Of a stretch of 38,135 bases of DNA, positions 8,801 through 15,574 are shown piece after piece (positions within the stretch are counted from its first letter, which is position 1; every line of letters begins with the position of its first letter). The stretch covers positions 1 to 38,135 of the IMG/VR virus record IMGVR_UViG_3300023180_000160; one strand, 5' to 3'. A program made the position numbers and the translations under genes. The notes under the pieces were generated by a model. The model worked only from the letters and a program-made list of their open reading frames with translations. It was not told the DNA's origin and did no database searches. Source of the DNA: a virus.

Positions 8801-9206
8801 TGAAGCACTCAACCTGTTCGCTGAGGCAACAGGAACTGAATTCGAGATACGTCAAAACTTAGTCGCCTTACAGATGTCGGCCTTTGCAAGTATCTTAACT
8901 GATACTGAGGTTCGTCAAACACTTCAAGCGATGACACAAACAGCTGAGTCCTTAAACGATGTGGCTGCTGCAATCAACACTGGGCTTGGGTACCTACAAG
9001 CACTAAGCACTGTGCAAGCAATCGACGACGCCACAATCAACTCCGTGTTAAGCGCAATGTCTAACGCGGGTCAAATAAAAGTTGAGGAACGAGGTATTTA
9101 TAGAATACTGCTCAAGGTATTCGCTGCTAAGTCACTTGAGCTCAAAACAGAAATGTCCGACGAACTTAAACTTAAGGTATACAAAGATGAGATGCGCCAC
9201 CTATAG
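5892..9206 (+). CDS. Large tail fibre or host-contact protein with helical repeats
   Basis: This 1104-residue protein is the largest in the window. Residues 1 to about 610 are beta-rich with aromatic and Gly/Ser-rich stretches, and look like two concanavalin/LamG-like units (roughly 60-300 and 370-590). A short hydrophobic aromatic stretch follows (FLKFNIPAYYFYSIN, near 660-673). Residues 672-1061 are about 19 tandem helical repeats of 20-23 residues with a core like VLKAINQA...INQ. A charged tail ends the protein. The build suggests a fibre with a carbohydrate-binding head and a rod of coiled helices. It overlaps both neighbours, and its glycosyltransferase neighbours may modify it. No chaperone or peptidase motif is evident. 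Confidence 0.65.
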   Translation: MTVYDPNDYVYDVLKTFLTDYTSLGHHVMAGAFSTDNINDFSTLDDSANDALDNDGTGGSWDGSSWKASWYNTDYDKVLETFPSAASPESSQDNAWTILNGVWFCGTFNGVQQMYVTSSGASETDFARVRCDVAVSGSTHPGQAVVFDYLNAVGLNSSSGGARMGALLQYSGVADTGYAVVCDASRTAAPFEFDIRVYSISAGTVTELHETLDVEWNWGGGGGASNVLMWFRVQAGVFSLCVGTDETKIWTWTDSNTSRFSGEYSGVCGDKGSVATNVALNEFRFFNIDDATSTLFNDNATPESDLSDSTSEFNDTGDTNVYQNIYPYVFCARYRTESNNWKHRASVEFTRSGTNLKRWLFPRSSYSNSGNAFVDNFTDGNGTTLASHTPDTGTSWAVGSLGSGSATIQSNAVRFYGQVDVRDWLALGVSGVESWHNYLQVNILQSRLDNYVGTKTVRQGLVVRYWNQYDITVAYLEPIGTLSAYLRIATVTWRNTTQETTTVLASVPVSLGDGTTWDQLAVWDLNGHIYVRHQAEIDGVTIQTCVAADAYDDVVSRYEIDGTHQLVTDGTWGCGLYAYDGTPFAGYVEMHWDSYVHTTDASVNLQADDADTDFYAGFVPVIGADIPPQGLTGTDLGFLVRGTWLPVDDYDVWYNAFAFLKFNIPAYYFYSINQQLPAFIQTAFWLVHEGPVAQVLAPLQQEAFWVNIASMEQTLQAMQQAVTASVPPQSVSQIDSLLASLRTGITVYNPQSVAEVESILPTLTQSIQASYDYVYEAIQDLPAFQQSLAAAGEHAGAISTYLAMLLTNAEVYPENSLDVESVLQAMVSSATGPASSAGQINQQLQAMVSEAVVEISILSNIAQSLQPIKQEVYTASIHLASISSDFPAMSQGMEAIIEVEAAVNSVLAAIDAVAIGRTDFSAQVNQVLKAINQAAAAAADYEATINQALQPLKSELDGSTEIGSSIAQRLEALNLFAEATGTEFEIRQNLVALQMSAFASILTDTEVRQTLQAMTQTAESLNDVAAAINTGLGYLQALSTVQAIDDATINSVLSAMSNAGQIKVEERGIYRILLKVFAAKSLELKTEMSDELKLKVYKDEMRHL
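7905..9074 (+). repeat. About 19 tandem ~21-residue coding repeats
   Basis: This part of the fibre gene encodes repeated units with the pattern (V/L)L.AM.QA, a variable middle, then (I/V)NQ or V(E/N)S. Clear units are VLQAMVSSA...INQQ, LQAMVSEA...IAQS, VLKAINQA...INQ and LQAMTQTA...INTG. Spacing is about 63 bases, but the DNA is diverged, so these are old protein repeats, not recent duplications. Confidence 0.75.
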
Positions 9207-9507
9207 ACTCGGTAGTGAGCCAGTCATCGTGTTGATCGTTTATGATCCGGTGACAGGTCAACCCATGAACATTGCGTCAGCTCAAACGATTAAGATGTTC
9301 TTTCGTTTTGCTGATGAAGCTGTTATCGAAAAAGTAGCGACACTCCACACAGGCGGAACTGATGGAAAGATCGCTTACCAAGTTAATGGCACGGAGTTCA
9401 AAGAAGGTCGATGGAAGGTCGAAGGATTCGTTACCTTAGGCGTCGCTCCTAACGATCAAGATTTGTATTCCACAAGTGCATCCTTTGAAGTTGAACCCAG
9501 AATCTAA
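9187..9507 (+). CDS. Small beta-rich virion protein, BppU-N-like
   Basis: This protein of about 106 residues is predicted to be a single beta sandwich: EPVIVLIVYDPVTGQPMN, then an aliphatic strand, a Gly-rich turn and a strand pair near GRWKVEGFVTL. The pattern resembles the N-terminal domain of upper baseplate/fibre adaptor proteins (BppU-like), which present a polar sheet and a short ligand-describing loop. I chose ATG 9187, 20 bases inside the fibre gene, because the longer open frame upstream is shadow sequence of the fibre gene. Placed between fibre and terminase, it probably attaches or caps the fibre; this is inference. Confidence 0.5.
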   Translation: MRCATYRLGSEPVIVLIVYDPVTGQPMNIASAQTIKMFFRFADEAVIEKVATLHTGGTDGKIAYQVNGTEFKEGRWKVEGFVTLGVAPNDQDLYSTSASFEVEPRI

Positions 9508-9516
9508 GATCCTATT

Positions 9517-10791
9517 ATGCTTCCTAAACAATGGACACAGCTTAAGTATCACAGTCAGCAATGCGAAGCCTTTCGTCATCCTGCAAGGTTTAAGCATCTT
9601 GCTTGCGGTCGTGGATCAGGGAAAACAGAAATTGCTCGACGACGTATCGTCTGCGCTTTACCCGAAAAGAAGCCGCATCCTGATCCACTTTACTTCTTCG
9701 CGTTGCCTACGTTCAACCAAGCTAAGCGTGTTGCGTGGAAACCCATTCGAGCTCTTATACCAGACGAATGGATAACAAAGGAAAGTGTCTCTGAGATGGT
9801 TATCGAAACCATCTTCGGTTCCACGCTTTACATTGTGGGTATGGATAAACCTCAAAGACTTGAAGGTGTTCAGTGGGATGGCGGGGTAATCGACGAGTCA
9901 TCAGACCAAAGACCCGGAGTGTTCGACCTTTCTGTGTTGCCGGCTCTTACACACAGGCGAGGTTGGTGTTGGCGTATTGGAGTTCCTAAACGATTCGGCA
10001 TAGGCGCTGGCGAGTTCAAGACAGCCTTTGATAAAGGCCTTGAACGTATGGATGGTAGCTTTGCATCGTGGACATGGCCAAGCGCTGACATTGTTGATCC
10101 TGAAGAACTTGAGATGCATAGGAACGCGCTTGACCCAAGAGACTTTAACGAACAGTACAATGCGTCTTGGGAGAAGGCAAGTGGTGCTATATTCTATGCC
10201 TTTAGCGATGAGAACATTACACCAGCCGCTGTGTATGATCCAAGCAAACCCGTCATCGTCGGTAGTGACTTCAACGTTGATCCCATGTCTTGGGTATTGT
10301 GTCATGAGGTTAACGGTGAACTCTTTTGCTTTGATGAGATAAGCTTGAGCAACACGAACACTCGTGAAACATTGGACACACTTTACAATCGGTATAAGAC
10401 CCATGAAAATGGTTGGGTGTTCTATGGGGACGCAAGCGGAGCCGCACGTAAGACGTCCGCATCATCAAGCGACTATGCTCAAATAAAGAATGATGAAAGA
10501 TTTGCTCGTAAGAAGGTATTATATCCAAAGAAGAACCCATTAAGGGCTAACAGGTTTGCCGCTTGTAACGCTCTCTTCTGTAACGCTAAGGGTACACGTC
10601 GCTTTTGGGTTAATCCTAGATGTACACACCTCATCAGGGATCTTAATCAAAGAGCTTACACGCCTGGCACTAAAGAACCTAACGATTCCGGAAACATTGG
10701 TCATATGTCAGATGCACTAGGCTACATCATATACGCTAAGTGGCCTATTCGTATTGTCACAAACGAAGTAGCTGAGGTCGCAGCGATATGA
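9517..10791 (+). CDS. terL: Terminase large subunit
   Basis: This 424-residue protein is the DNA-packaging motor and genome-end nuclease. The ATPase half has Walker A CGRGSGKT (G31-T37) and Walker B GGVIDESS (D126, E127). The RNase H-like nuclease half has acidic residues at VGSDFNVDP (D251), VFYGDASG (D305) and GHMSDALGY (D399). Length is typical of short TerL forms. The ATG lies nine bases after the previous stop in the same frame, with no good Shine-Dalgarno, so translational coupling is likely. It overlaps the portal gene by four bases, the usual TerL-portal order. Confidence 0.93.
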   Translation: MLPKQWTQLKYHSQQCEAFRHPARFKHLACGRGSGKTEIARRRIVCALPEKKPHPDPLYFFALPTFNQAKRVAWKPIRALIPDEWITKESVSEMVIETIFGSTLYIVGMDKPQRLEGVQWDGGVIDESSDQRPGVFDLSVLPALTHRRGWCWRIGVPKRFGIGAGEFKTAFDKGLERMDGSFASWTWPSADIVDPEELEMHRNALDPRDFNEQYNASWEKASGAIFYAFSDENITPAAVYDPSKPVIVGSDFNVDPMSWVLCHEVNGELFCFDEISLSNTNTRETLDTLYNRYKTHENGWVFYGDASGAARKTSASSSDYAQIKNDERFARKKVLYPKKNPLRANRFAACNALFCNAKGTRRFWVNPRCTHLIRDLNQRAYTPGTKEPNDSGNIGHMSDALGYIIYAKWPIRIVTNEVAEVAAI

Positions 10792-12038
10792 CAGCAAAGC
10801 AAAAGACACCACCTCAGTTAGTCGCCTACGGCACATCAACTGTTACGACTGACCGTGGTGCCATCGGTAACTCGAACATTGGATTCGATTGGTACACTAA
10901 AGTTCGCAAGATGCGTCGTGACCCGACCATCTCGCTTGTGCGTCAGTTGGTAGCAGCACCAGTACTTGCAGCATCATGGTCCTTTGAGGAAACTGAAAAC
11001 GTTCCTGAAGGCGCTACTGAATTCATCCGACGAGAGATGCTCAAGATCAAGTTCGAGCTCGTAAGAACATCGCTTATGGGTTGTATCGATTTTGGGTGGC
11101 AAGGTTACGAAAAGGTATTCGTTACCGACGATGATTCAAACATCACGTACAAAAAGCTCAAGCCGCTGCTGCAGGATATAACAGAAATTAGAATTGATGA
11201 ACAGACAGGCGCGTTCTATGGCTTGAAACAAGATGAGATCTTGCTTGACTCAAAGGAAACATTGTCTGTTGCATTCGATGTCGAAGGTACCGATTGGTAT
11301 GGGTACCCAACAATGAAGGTCGCAGAGTCTGCATACAACATGTGGAACGATGCCAACGATGCCGCCAGTCGACACGATTCTAAAATTGCCGGCAGTCACT
11401 GGGTGGTTCATTACCCAATGGGCGAAAGCTTATACAATGGTGAGGAAGTATCGAACGCTGACATAGCACGTGACATTCTTGGTAAGCTTGAATCCTCAGG
11501 GCGTATCATGGTGCCGCGCGTCATTCAAGAATTCGTTGACTCACAACCTGTTGATGCATGGCACATTGAACTTATCACAGCTTCAAGTAGTGCGTCCTTT
11601 ACTGATCGTCTCAAGTACCTTGATGCCCTTAAGGTTCGAGCATTCGGATTTCCTGAACGATCAATTCTTGAAGGTCAGTTCGGCACAAAGGCTGAAGCTG
11701 GTGAACACGGTGACTTCGCAATCACCAACCTTGAACTTCGACACCTCACGCTTGTTAACTTTTATAACAAGTACTGTGTCAATCAATTGCTTGCCCTTAA
11801 CTGGGGTCCCAAGGCTGTGGAGACGGTTAAGATCGTTCCTGCAAGTTTGGCCGACACAGAGAAAGAATACCTCAAGCAACTCTACCAAGCTATGATAACG
11901 AATCCGGAAGGGTTCTTACAAGAAATCGATAACATCGATCTTGAAGCTGTTCGTGAACGGCTTGGCATTCCTAACATGCCTGCAGACGATGGTCCTGATG
12001 CATTAGATCTTTTGAAAGGAGTGCCCAGTGGTACATAG
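10788..12038 (+). CDS. Portal protein, Mu gp29 / DUF935-like
   Basis: This 416-residue protein forms the ring through which DNA enters and leaves the head. It follows TerL with an ATGA overlap. Features seen are an N-terminal YTKVRKMRRDPTISLVRQL, a central VEGTDWYGYPTM segment, a helical clip/wing region around NMWNDANDAASRHD, a typical AFGFPERSILEG loop and a C-terminal ALDLLKGVPSG tail. The pattern matches the Mu-type portal family (DUF935), consistent with the MuF and gp36-like genes downstream. It overlaps the next gene, which starts at GTG 12028. Confidence 0.85.
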   Translation: MTAKQKTPPQLVAYGTSTVTTDRGAIGNSNIGFDWYTKVRKMRRDPTISLVRQLVAAPVLAASWSFEETENVPEGATEFIRREMLKIKFELVRTSLMGCIDFGWQGYEKVFVTDDDSNITYKKLKPLLQDITEIRIDEQTGAFYGLKQDEILLDSKETLSVAFDVEGTDWYGYPTMKVAESAYNMWNDANDAASRHDSKIAGSHWVVHYPMGESLYNGEEVSNADIARDILGKLESSGRIMVPRVIQEFVDSQPVDAWHIELITASSSASFTDRLKYLDALKVRAFGFPERSILEGQFGTKAEAGEHGDFAITNLELRHLTLVNFYNKYCVNQLLALNWGPKAVETVKIVPASLADTEKEYLKQLYQAMITNPEGFLQEIDNIDLEAVRERLGIPNMPADDGPDALDLLKGVPSGT

Positions 12039-12381
12039 GCAATACATTGGAAATGAAAAGGTTCCTGTGCCGATTGAATTCGCAAGCTTCACAGCGTCTA
12101 CATCTGTTGTCGCGATCACGTCTCACTTTACTGCTGAGGAACTCGATCAAGCGAACGCTGCTGTGTTCTCTGTGAACGGCGGCCAACTTCATTATCGTTA
12201 TGACGGCGGTAACCCAACTGGCGCCGCAGGCTTAATGCTTGATGACTCAGGTGGAGACGCTACTGCTGTTGTGTTCGGAGAGGTTAACGTCAAGAACCTC
12301 AAGTTCATTAAAGAGACGGGTGGTCCTGACGTAACCGTAAGTGTTCAGCTCGAACGTCGAGGACACATGAATTATTACTAG
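12028..12381 (+). CDS. Small beta-rich virion-associated protein
   Basis: This 117-residue protein starts at GTG 12028, with AAAGGAG about six bases upstream and an 11-base overlap with the portal gene. It is rich in beta-strand residues and contains GGQLHYRYDGGNPTGAAG, a pattern common in small phage structural proteins with an Ig-like fold, followed by NVKNLKFI and a polar tail. Its likely role is a minor head or connector component, but I cannot name one. It is separated from the next gene by 11 bases carrying AGGAG. Confidence 0.55.
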   Translation: MVHRQYIGNEKVPVPIEFASFTASTSVVAITSHFTAEELDQANAAVFSVNGGQLHYRYDGGNPTGAAGLMLDDSGGDATAVVFGEVNVKNLKFIKETGGPDVTVSVQLERRGHMNYY

Positions 12382-12392
12382 GAGATCCCGAC

Positions 12393-13007
12393 ATGAAGAA
12401 GCTATTGACTTTCTTACTAATGCTTAGTGCGTCAGTCGTTTATGCTGGCGACAGTAGAACACTTGTGATCAACGATTCAGGTTATTACTTGATGATCACG
12501 CCTCAGACTGCTGCACCTTACTTCGAGAAGATCGACGTTGTCATTGACGTCACGTCCAACGGGCAGACGCCGACTGATCCACAAGAGCCTGACACGCCGG
12601 ATGAGGATCCTATCGTAAAGGAAGCAGAGCGGATGGCACAGTCCATCGGAAACAAAAAGGATGCCGAGATCGTAGCCGCCGCTTATCTTTTCTTTTCAGA
12701 CAAATTGGCTTCCGGTGAAATGGATAAGTCAGGATTTGAAACTGCGTTTAAAGTCGCACGTCGTATTGCCGGCCGACGACTTGAGGAGGACTGGTCGCCT
12801 GCTTGGAAAGTCTTTGACGAAGGCATGGAAAAGGCAAATGATTTGCCTTCGTACCTCGCAAAGATTTCTGAAGGCTTAAGTAACTATGCCAACGTTGAAT
12901 CTTCGGAGCTGCTTAACTCCGAACGTGAAGACGCTACAGGCGCGGAGATCTTGTTGATCATCGAAGCCATCGTTCAACTACTTAAGCTGTTAGGGGTGCT
13001 CAAGTAA
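12393..13007 (+). CDS. Secreted hypothetical protein with signal peptide
   Basis: This 204-residue protein opens with a classical Sec signal, MKKLLTFLLMLSASVVYA, likely cut after VYA. A Pro/Asp/Glu/Thr-rich linker follows (near PTDPQEPDTPDEDP), then a helical C-terminal region that ends in a hydrophobic helix (AEILLIIEAIVQLLKLLGVLK). Export plus a C-terminal hydrophobic helix suggests it acts in the envelope, perhaps in lysis with the downstream membrane proteins. AGGAG lies before the ATG. I do not recognise the family. Confidence 0.6.
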   Translation: MKKLLTFLLMLSASVVYAGDSRTLVINDSGYYLMITPQTAAPYFEKIDVVIDVTSNGQTPTDPQEPDTPDEDPIVKEAERMAQSIGNKKDAEIVAAAYLFFSDKLASGEMDKSGFETAFKVARRIAGRRLEEDWSPAWKVFDEGMEKANDLPSYLAKISEGLSNYANVESSELLNSEREDATGAEILLIIEAIVQLLKLLGVLK

Positions 13008-13008
13008 T

Positions 13009-13911
13009 ATGCCTTCACGAAAAAGCGATGGATACTTACCGCCACTACGTGAACCTCATAAGGACAAGGTTGAGTACTTGGCAGCCAACGGTTACTTTGA
13101 AGGTGACATGCCCGATGCAGACAAGCTCTCCGAAAAAGACACTCTATTCCGAAATGCTACGCTGGCATTCCAAGAACTTGCGGGACTGCTGCCAGATGGT
13201 AACTTCGGACCTCAATCAATTCGGCGGACGCATGATAAGTGCTGTGCGCTACCTGACCTTAATCACGGATTCGTGCGTAAAGGAAATGGTTGGGCTGAGT
13301 TCTCAATTGAGGAAGCATGCACAAGAAAGTGGGCAACGAAGAACTTAACTTGCACTCACAACTTGTCACACTCTGCTATGTCAAAGGAAGAGATTCACAA
13401 GGCGTGGTGGGAAGCAAAAGTTGAGTGGATGAAAGTTTGTGGTATCGTCTTCAAGCATGTGCCTTACGATGGTGCCCGTTCTGCAAACTTTGTTCACAGC
13501 ATGGAACGTATGGATGGCTCAAGTGGCAAGCTTGCTTATCACTACCTTCCTAACTGTGGACAGCCTGCCGGCTCAACATTGGTTGGTCGATTCGATTCCG
13601 GCGAACGATGGAGCTTCAATTTCTTCAAGGCCGTAAGCGGTCATGAGGACGGACATGGCCTTGGACTTGGTCACGACTCGAATCGTAACGCTTTACTCTA
13701 CCCGTATTATCAGAGAAACGTTATCGTTCCAACAGCACGAGATGCCAAGCGTGTTCAGGACAGATACGGGAAGCCAACAACACCACCTACTGATCCAGGA
13801 ACTCCGGGACCAGGGATTCCACGAACCTTGGAGCAGCGTGTTCTACAGAATGAACTCGACATCTCAATCAACCGACAATTGATCGAAATGTTGATGTCAG
13901 AAAGGCGATGA
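13009..13911 (+). CDS. Matrixin-type zinc metalloprotease with cysteine-switch prodomain
   Basis: This 300-residue protein follows the layout of a matrix metalloproteinase. Residues about 43-77 form a peptidoglycan-binding-like prodomain (LAFQELAGLLPDGNFGPQS). CCALPD at 78-83 matches the PRCGVPD cysteine switch in position and kind. The catalytic domain starts near RKWATKNLT (about 106) and carries HEDGHGLGLGH (H212, E213, H216, H222), a full HExxHxxGxxH zinc site. The Met-turn is ALLYP, so Leu replaces the usual Met. A Pro/Thr/Gly-rich linker leads to a short C-terminal helix. No signal peptide is present, so release would need the holin-like protein or co-release at lysis. It sits where an endolysin usually lies and may attack a protein-rich envelope; the substrate is inferred. 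Confidence 0.8.
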   Translation: MPSRKSDGYLPPLREPHKDKVEYLAANGYFEGDMPDADKLSEKDTLFRNATLAFQELAGLLPDGNFGPQSIRRTHDKCCALPDLNHGFVRKGNGWAEFSIEEACTRKWATKNLTCTHNLSHSAMSKEEIHKAWWEAKVEWMKVCGIVFKHVPYDGARSANFVHSMERMDGSSGKLAYHYLPNCGQPAGSTLVGRFDSGERWSFNFFKAVSGHEDGHGLGLGHDSNRNALLYPYYQRNVIVPTARDAKRVQDRYGKPTTPPTDPGTPGPGIPRTLEQRVLQNELDISINRQLIEMLMSERR

Positions 13912-13915
13912 TCCC

Positions 13916-14518
13916 TTGCGATACATCTTACTTATTGGATTTACTTTCTTGTGCCAACCGGCACTAGCCCAGGTGGTCGTGAAACCCGATGCACGACCTA
14001 TTTACATTCGTATCGACTCCAGCCCAGTGGAGACGTCTTCTGAGGTGACGTCGTCCAAGGCCGAATCTGGTGCGTCGACGAATCGGGTCGCCGAGTTGGA
14101 GAAGGAGGTAAAGGAGTTAAGAGCACTACTTGAGTACAGGCAAAAGCTTAAGGTTCCTGTCATCGACGTTGAACCTGAGATGCCTAAGTTTGCTCCGTAC
14201 CCAACGACTCCTGCGGCACGTCATTGGAACATGGGCAACATACCTATGACCAATGCAAATCTTATAAGACACTTGATGGGAGAGATTGGAGATCCACAAC
14301 ACCGTGGAAGGTTCAGTCGCGAGTACTTGCAGTACCTTGCCTCACTTGAGAATGGGAACGCAAGGCTAAGAGCCTTACACTCTGATGATCACGACAATGT
14401 AATCAGAAATGGTTATGTTCCTGGTCCTCCTCGCTCATCTTTTAAAGCTACACAACGTACTGTGACTGAAGGTGGATGGACTACGGTTTGCCCTTCAGGC
14501 AACTGCCCAAGGAGGTAA
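13916..14518 (+). CDS. Exported protein with coiled coil, possibly spanin-like
   Basis: This 200-residue protein starts at TTG 13916, with AAAGG about ten bases upstream. It has a signal peptide ending PALA, then a Ser/Thr-rich spacer and a coiled coil (about residues 57-82, NRVAELEKEVKELRALLEYRQ). The C-terminus carries two cysteines in CPSGNCPRR. A signal peptide followed by coiled coil fits an envelope-spanning lysis partner, but no lipobox cysteine is visible near the cleavage site, so an outer spanin is not supported. It sits between the protease and a membrane-anchored coiled-coil protein. Confidence 0.55.
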   Translation: MRYILLIGFTFLCQPALAQVVVKPDARPIYIRIDSSPVETSSEVTSSKAESGASTNRVAELEKEVKELRALLEYRQKLKVPVIDVEPEMPKFAPYPTTPAARHWNMGNIPMTNANLIRHLMGEIGDPQHRGRFSREYLQYLASLENGNARLRALHSDDHDNVIRNGYVPGPPRSSFKATQRTVTEGGWTTVCPSGNCPRR

Positions 14519-14524
14519 GCACGG

Positions 14525-14902
14525 ATGTTCACTGACTTAGTGCGAGAGTTTGGTGTAGGAGTCGCCATCGTTATCGCTATCTTTACAGGTGGTGGTTATA
14601 TCCTATACCGCTTGTTCGCAAAGCAAGACGGGATCTTAACCATCGTTTCGCAAAGGCACATTCAATTCATCGACGTAATGCAGGAGCAGCAAACAAAGTT
14701 AACGTCAGCCACCGAACAGTTGGCTACGTCATCAAAGGTTGCCTCTGAGAACATACAGATGATGAGCGCCTCAAGAGACAATTTGCATAGGGCCGCATCA
14801 CACGCATGCGACTACCTTGAGCAAGTTGCTAAGTCCTTAGACATTGAGGATCAAACGAGGGCTAGCATCAACAACATACGTTCTGAAATAAGTTCGCATT
14901 AA
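14525..14902 (+). CDS. Membrane protein with long coiled coil, possible spanin or holin partner
   Basis: This 125-residue protein has one N-terminal membrane helix (about 10-30: VGVAIVIAIFTGGGYILYRLF). A long soluble region follows with Gln/Ser/Thr-rich heptads (EQQTKLTSATEQLATSSKVASENIQ is partly coiled). The layout of one helix plus an extended helix resembles inner-membrane spanins. GGAGG lies just before the ATG, inside the end of the previous gene. It is the middle of a run of envelope-type genes. No enzyme motif is seen, and other roles are possible. Confidence 0.55.
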   Translation: MFTDLVREFGVGVAIVIAIFTGGGYILYRLFAKQDGILTIVSQRHIQFIDVMQEQQTKLTSATEQLATSSKVASENIQMMSASRDNLHRAASHACDYLEQVAKSLDIEDQTRASINNIRSEISSH

Positions 14903-14918
14903 GAAAGGGGGTGATCCT

Positions 14919-15095
14919 TTGAAGTCTAACTGGAAGACCACGGTGTTCGGAGTCTTGGCCGCTTTGGAAGTTGTCGCAATGGAAGTTAAGCTTCTGTTCG
15001 ATGCTGACCCAGGTACCAACCCGAACTGGAATGCAGTTGTCGCAATCGTTTTGACCGCCACGGGATTGGTGATGGCAAAGGATAACGACAAGTAA
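14919..15095 (+). CDS. Small holin-like membrane protein (TTG start)
   Basis: This 58-residue protein begins at TTG 14919, with the strong ribosome site GGGGGTGA just upstream. Two short hydrophobic segments (TVFGVLAALEVVAM and NAVVAIVLTATGLVMA) flank a DADPGTNPNWN loop. The pattern matches small phage holin-like proteins with a WKTTV start, a central TNP-W loop and a final AKDN. Holins form lesions that let lysis enzymes cross the inner membrane. It closes the lysis-like cassette, and a terminator follows within about 15 bases. Confidence 0.7.
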   Translation: MKSNWKTTVFGVLAALEVVAMEVKLLFDADPGTNPNWNAVVAIVLTATGLVMAKDNDK

Positions 15096-15107
15096 GAACT
15101 GGGATCG

Positions 15108-15149
15108 GCCAGTCGGTGGATTTAGGAAGATGAAGCCGGCTGGCTTTTT
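15108..15149 (+). terminator. Rho-independent terminator after the holin-like gene
   Basis: GCCAGTCGGT (15108-15117) pairs with GCCGGCTGGC (15135-15144), giving a 10-bp stem with two G-U wobbles and a 17-base loop, followed by TTTTT. It separates the lysis cassette from the next head genes. Confidence 0.8.
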
Positions 15150-15163
15150 ATAAGGAAAAAGAT

Positions 15164-15574
15164 ATGACGTACGCTGTTCGTAAAGACATTGAAAACATCT
15201 TCGGCTGTACCAACGTTGACACATGGGCCGACCTTGAAAATAATGGTGATGCGTCATACATTGAAGAGCGAATTGATTGGGCCCTTGAACTTGCAACAAA
15301 CACGCTCAATGACCACATGCACGAAGGCCCGTACGAATTCCCGTTGACTGCAACACCTTATCCTTCGTCTGTGATATACTACACAGCGATGTCGGCTGGC
15401 ATACTTCTTTATGATTCACGCGGCCTACGAGACGCTGACCCGGGTAAGGACATTCTTCAAACTCATCGCAACAAGTATACGTCTTGGATAAACGCGGTCC
15501 TTGCCGGTAAGTATCGTATAAGCGAACTTGATCGTCGTGATGGAGTTGACCCTTTTCCTGAAGTTGTAACATGA
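15164..15574 (+). CDS. Head-tail connector, Mu gp36 / DUF1320-like
   Basis: This 136-residue protein has the DUF1320 pattern: an N-terminal VRKDIENIFGCTNV, a helix-rich IEERIDWALELATNTLNDHM and a typical PYEFPLTATPYPSSV loop, then a helical end. Such proteins complete the head by joining portal to tail. AAGGA precedes the ATG. It overlaps the MuF-like gene by four bases (ATGA), the arrangement expected for Mu-type head modules. An alternative is another connector family with the same fold. Confidence 0.65.
   Translation: MTYAVRKDIENIFGCTNVDTWADLENNGDASYIEERIDWALELATNTLNDHMHEGPYEFPLTATPYPSSVIYYTAMSAGILLYDSRGLRDADPGKDILQTHRNKYTSWINAVLAGKYRISELDRRDGVDPFPEVVT

Noticed and set aside
9082-9186. 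Longer start for the small beta protein at 9187
   Set aside because: The extra residues are a shadow of the fibre gene.
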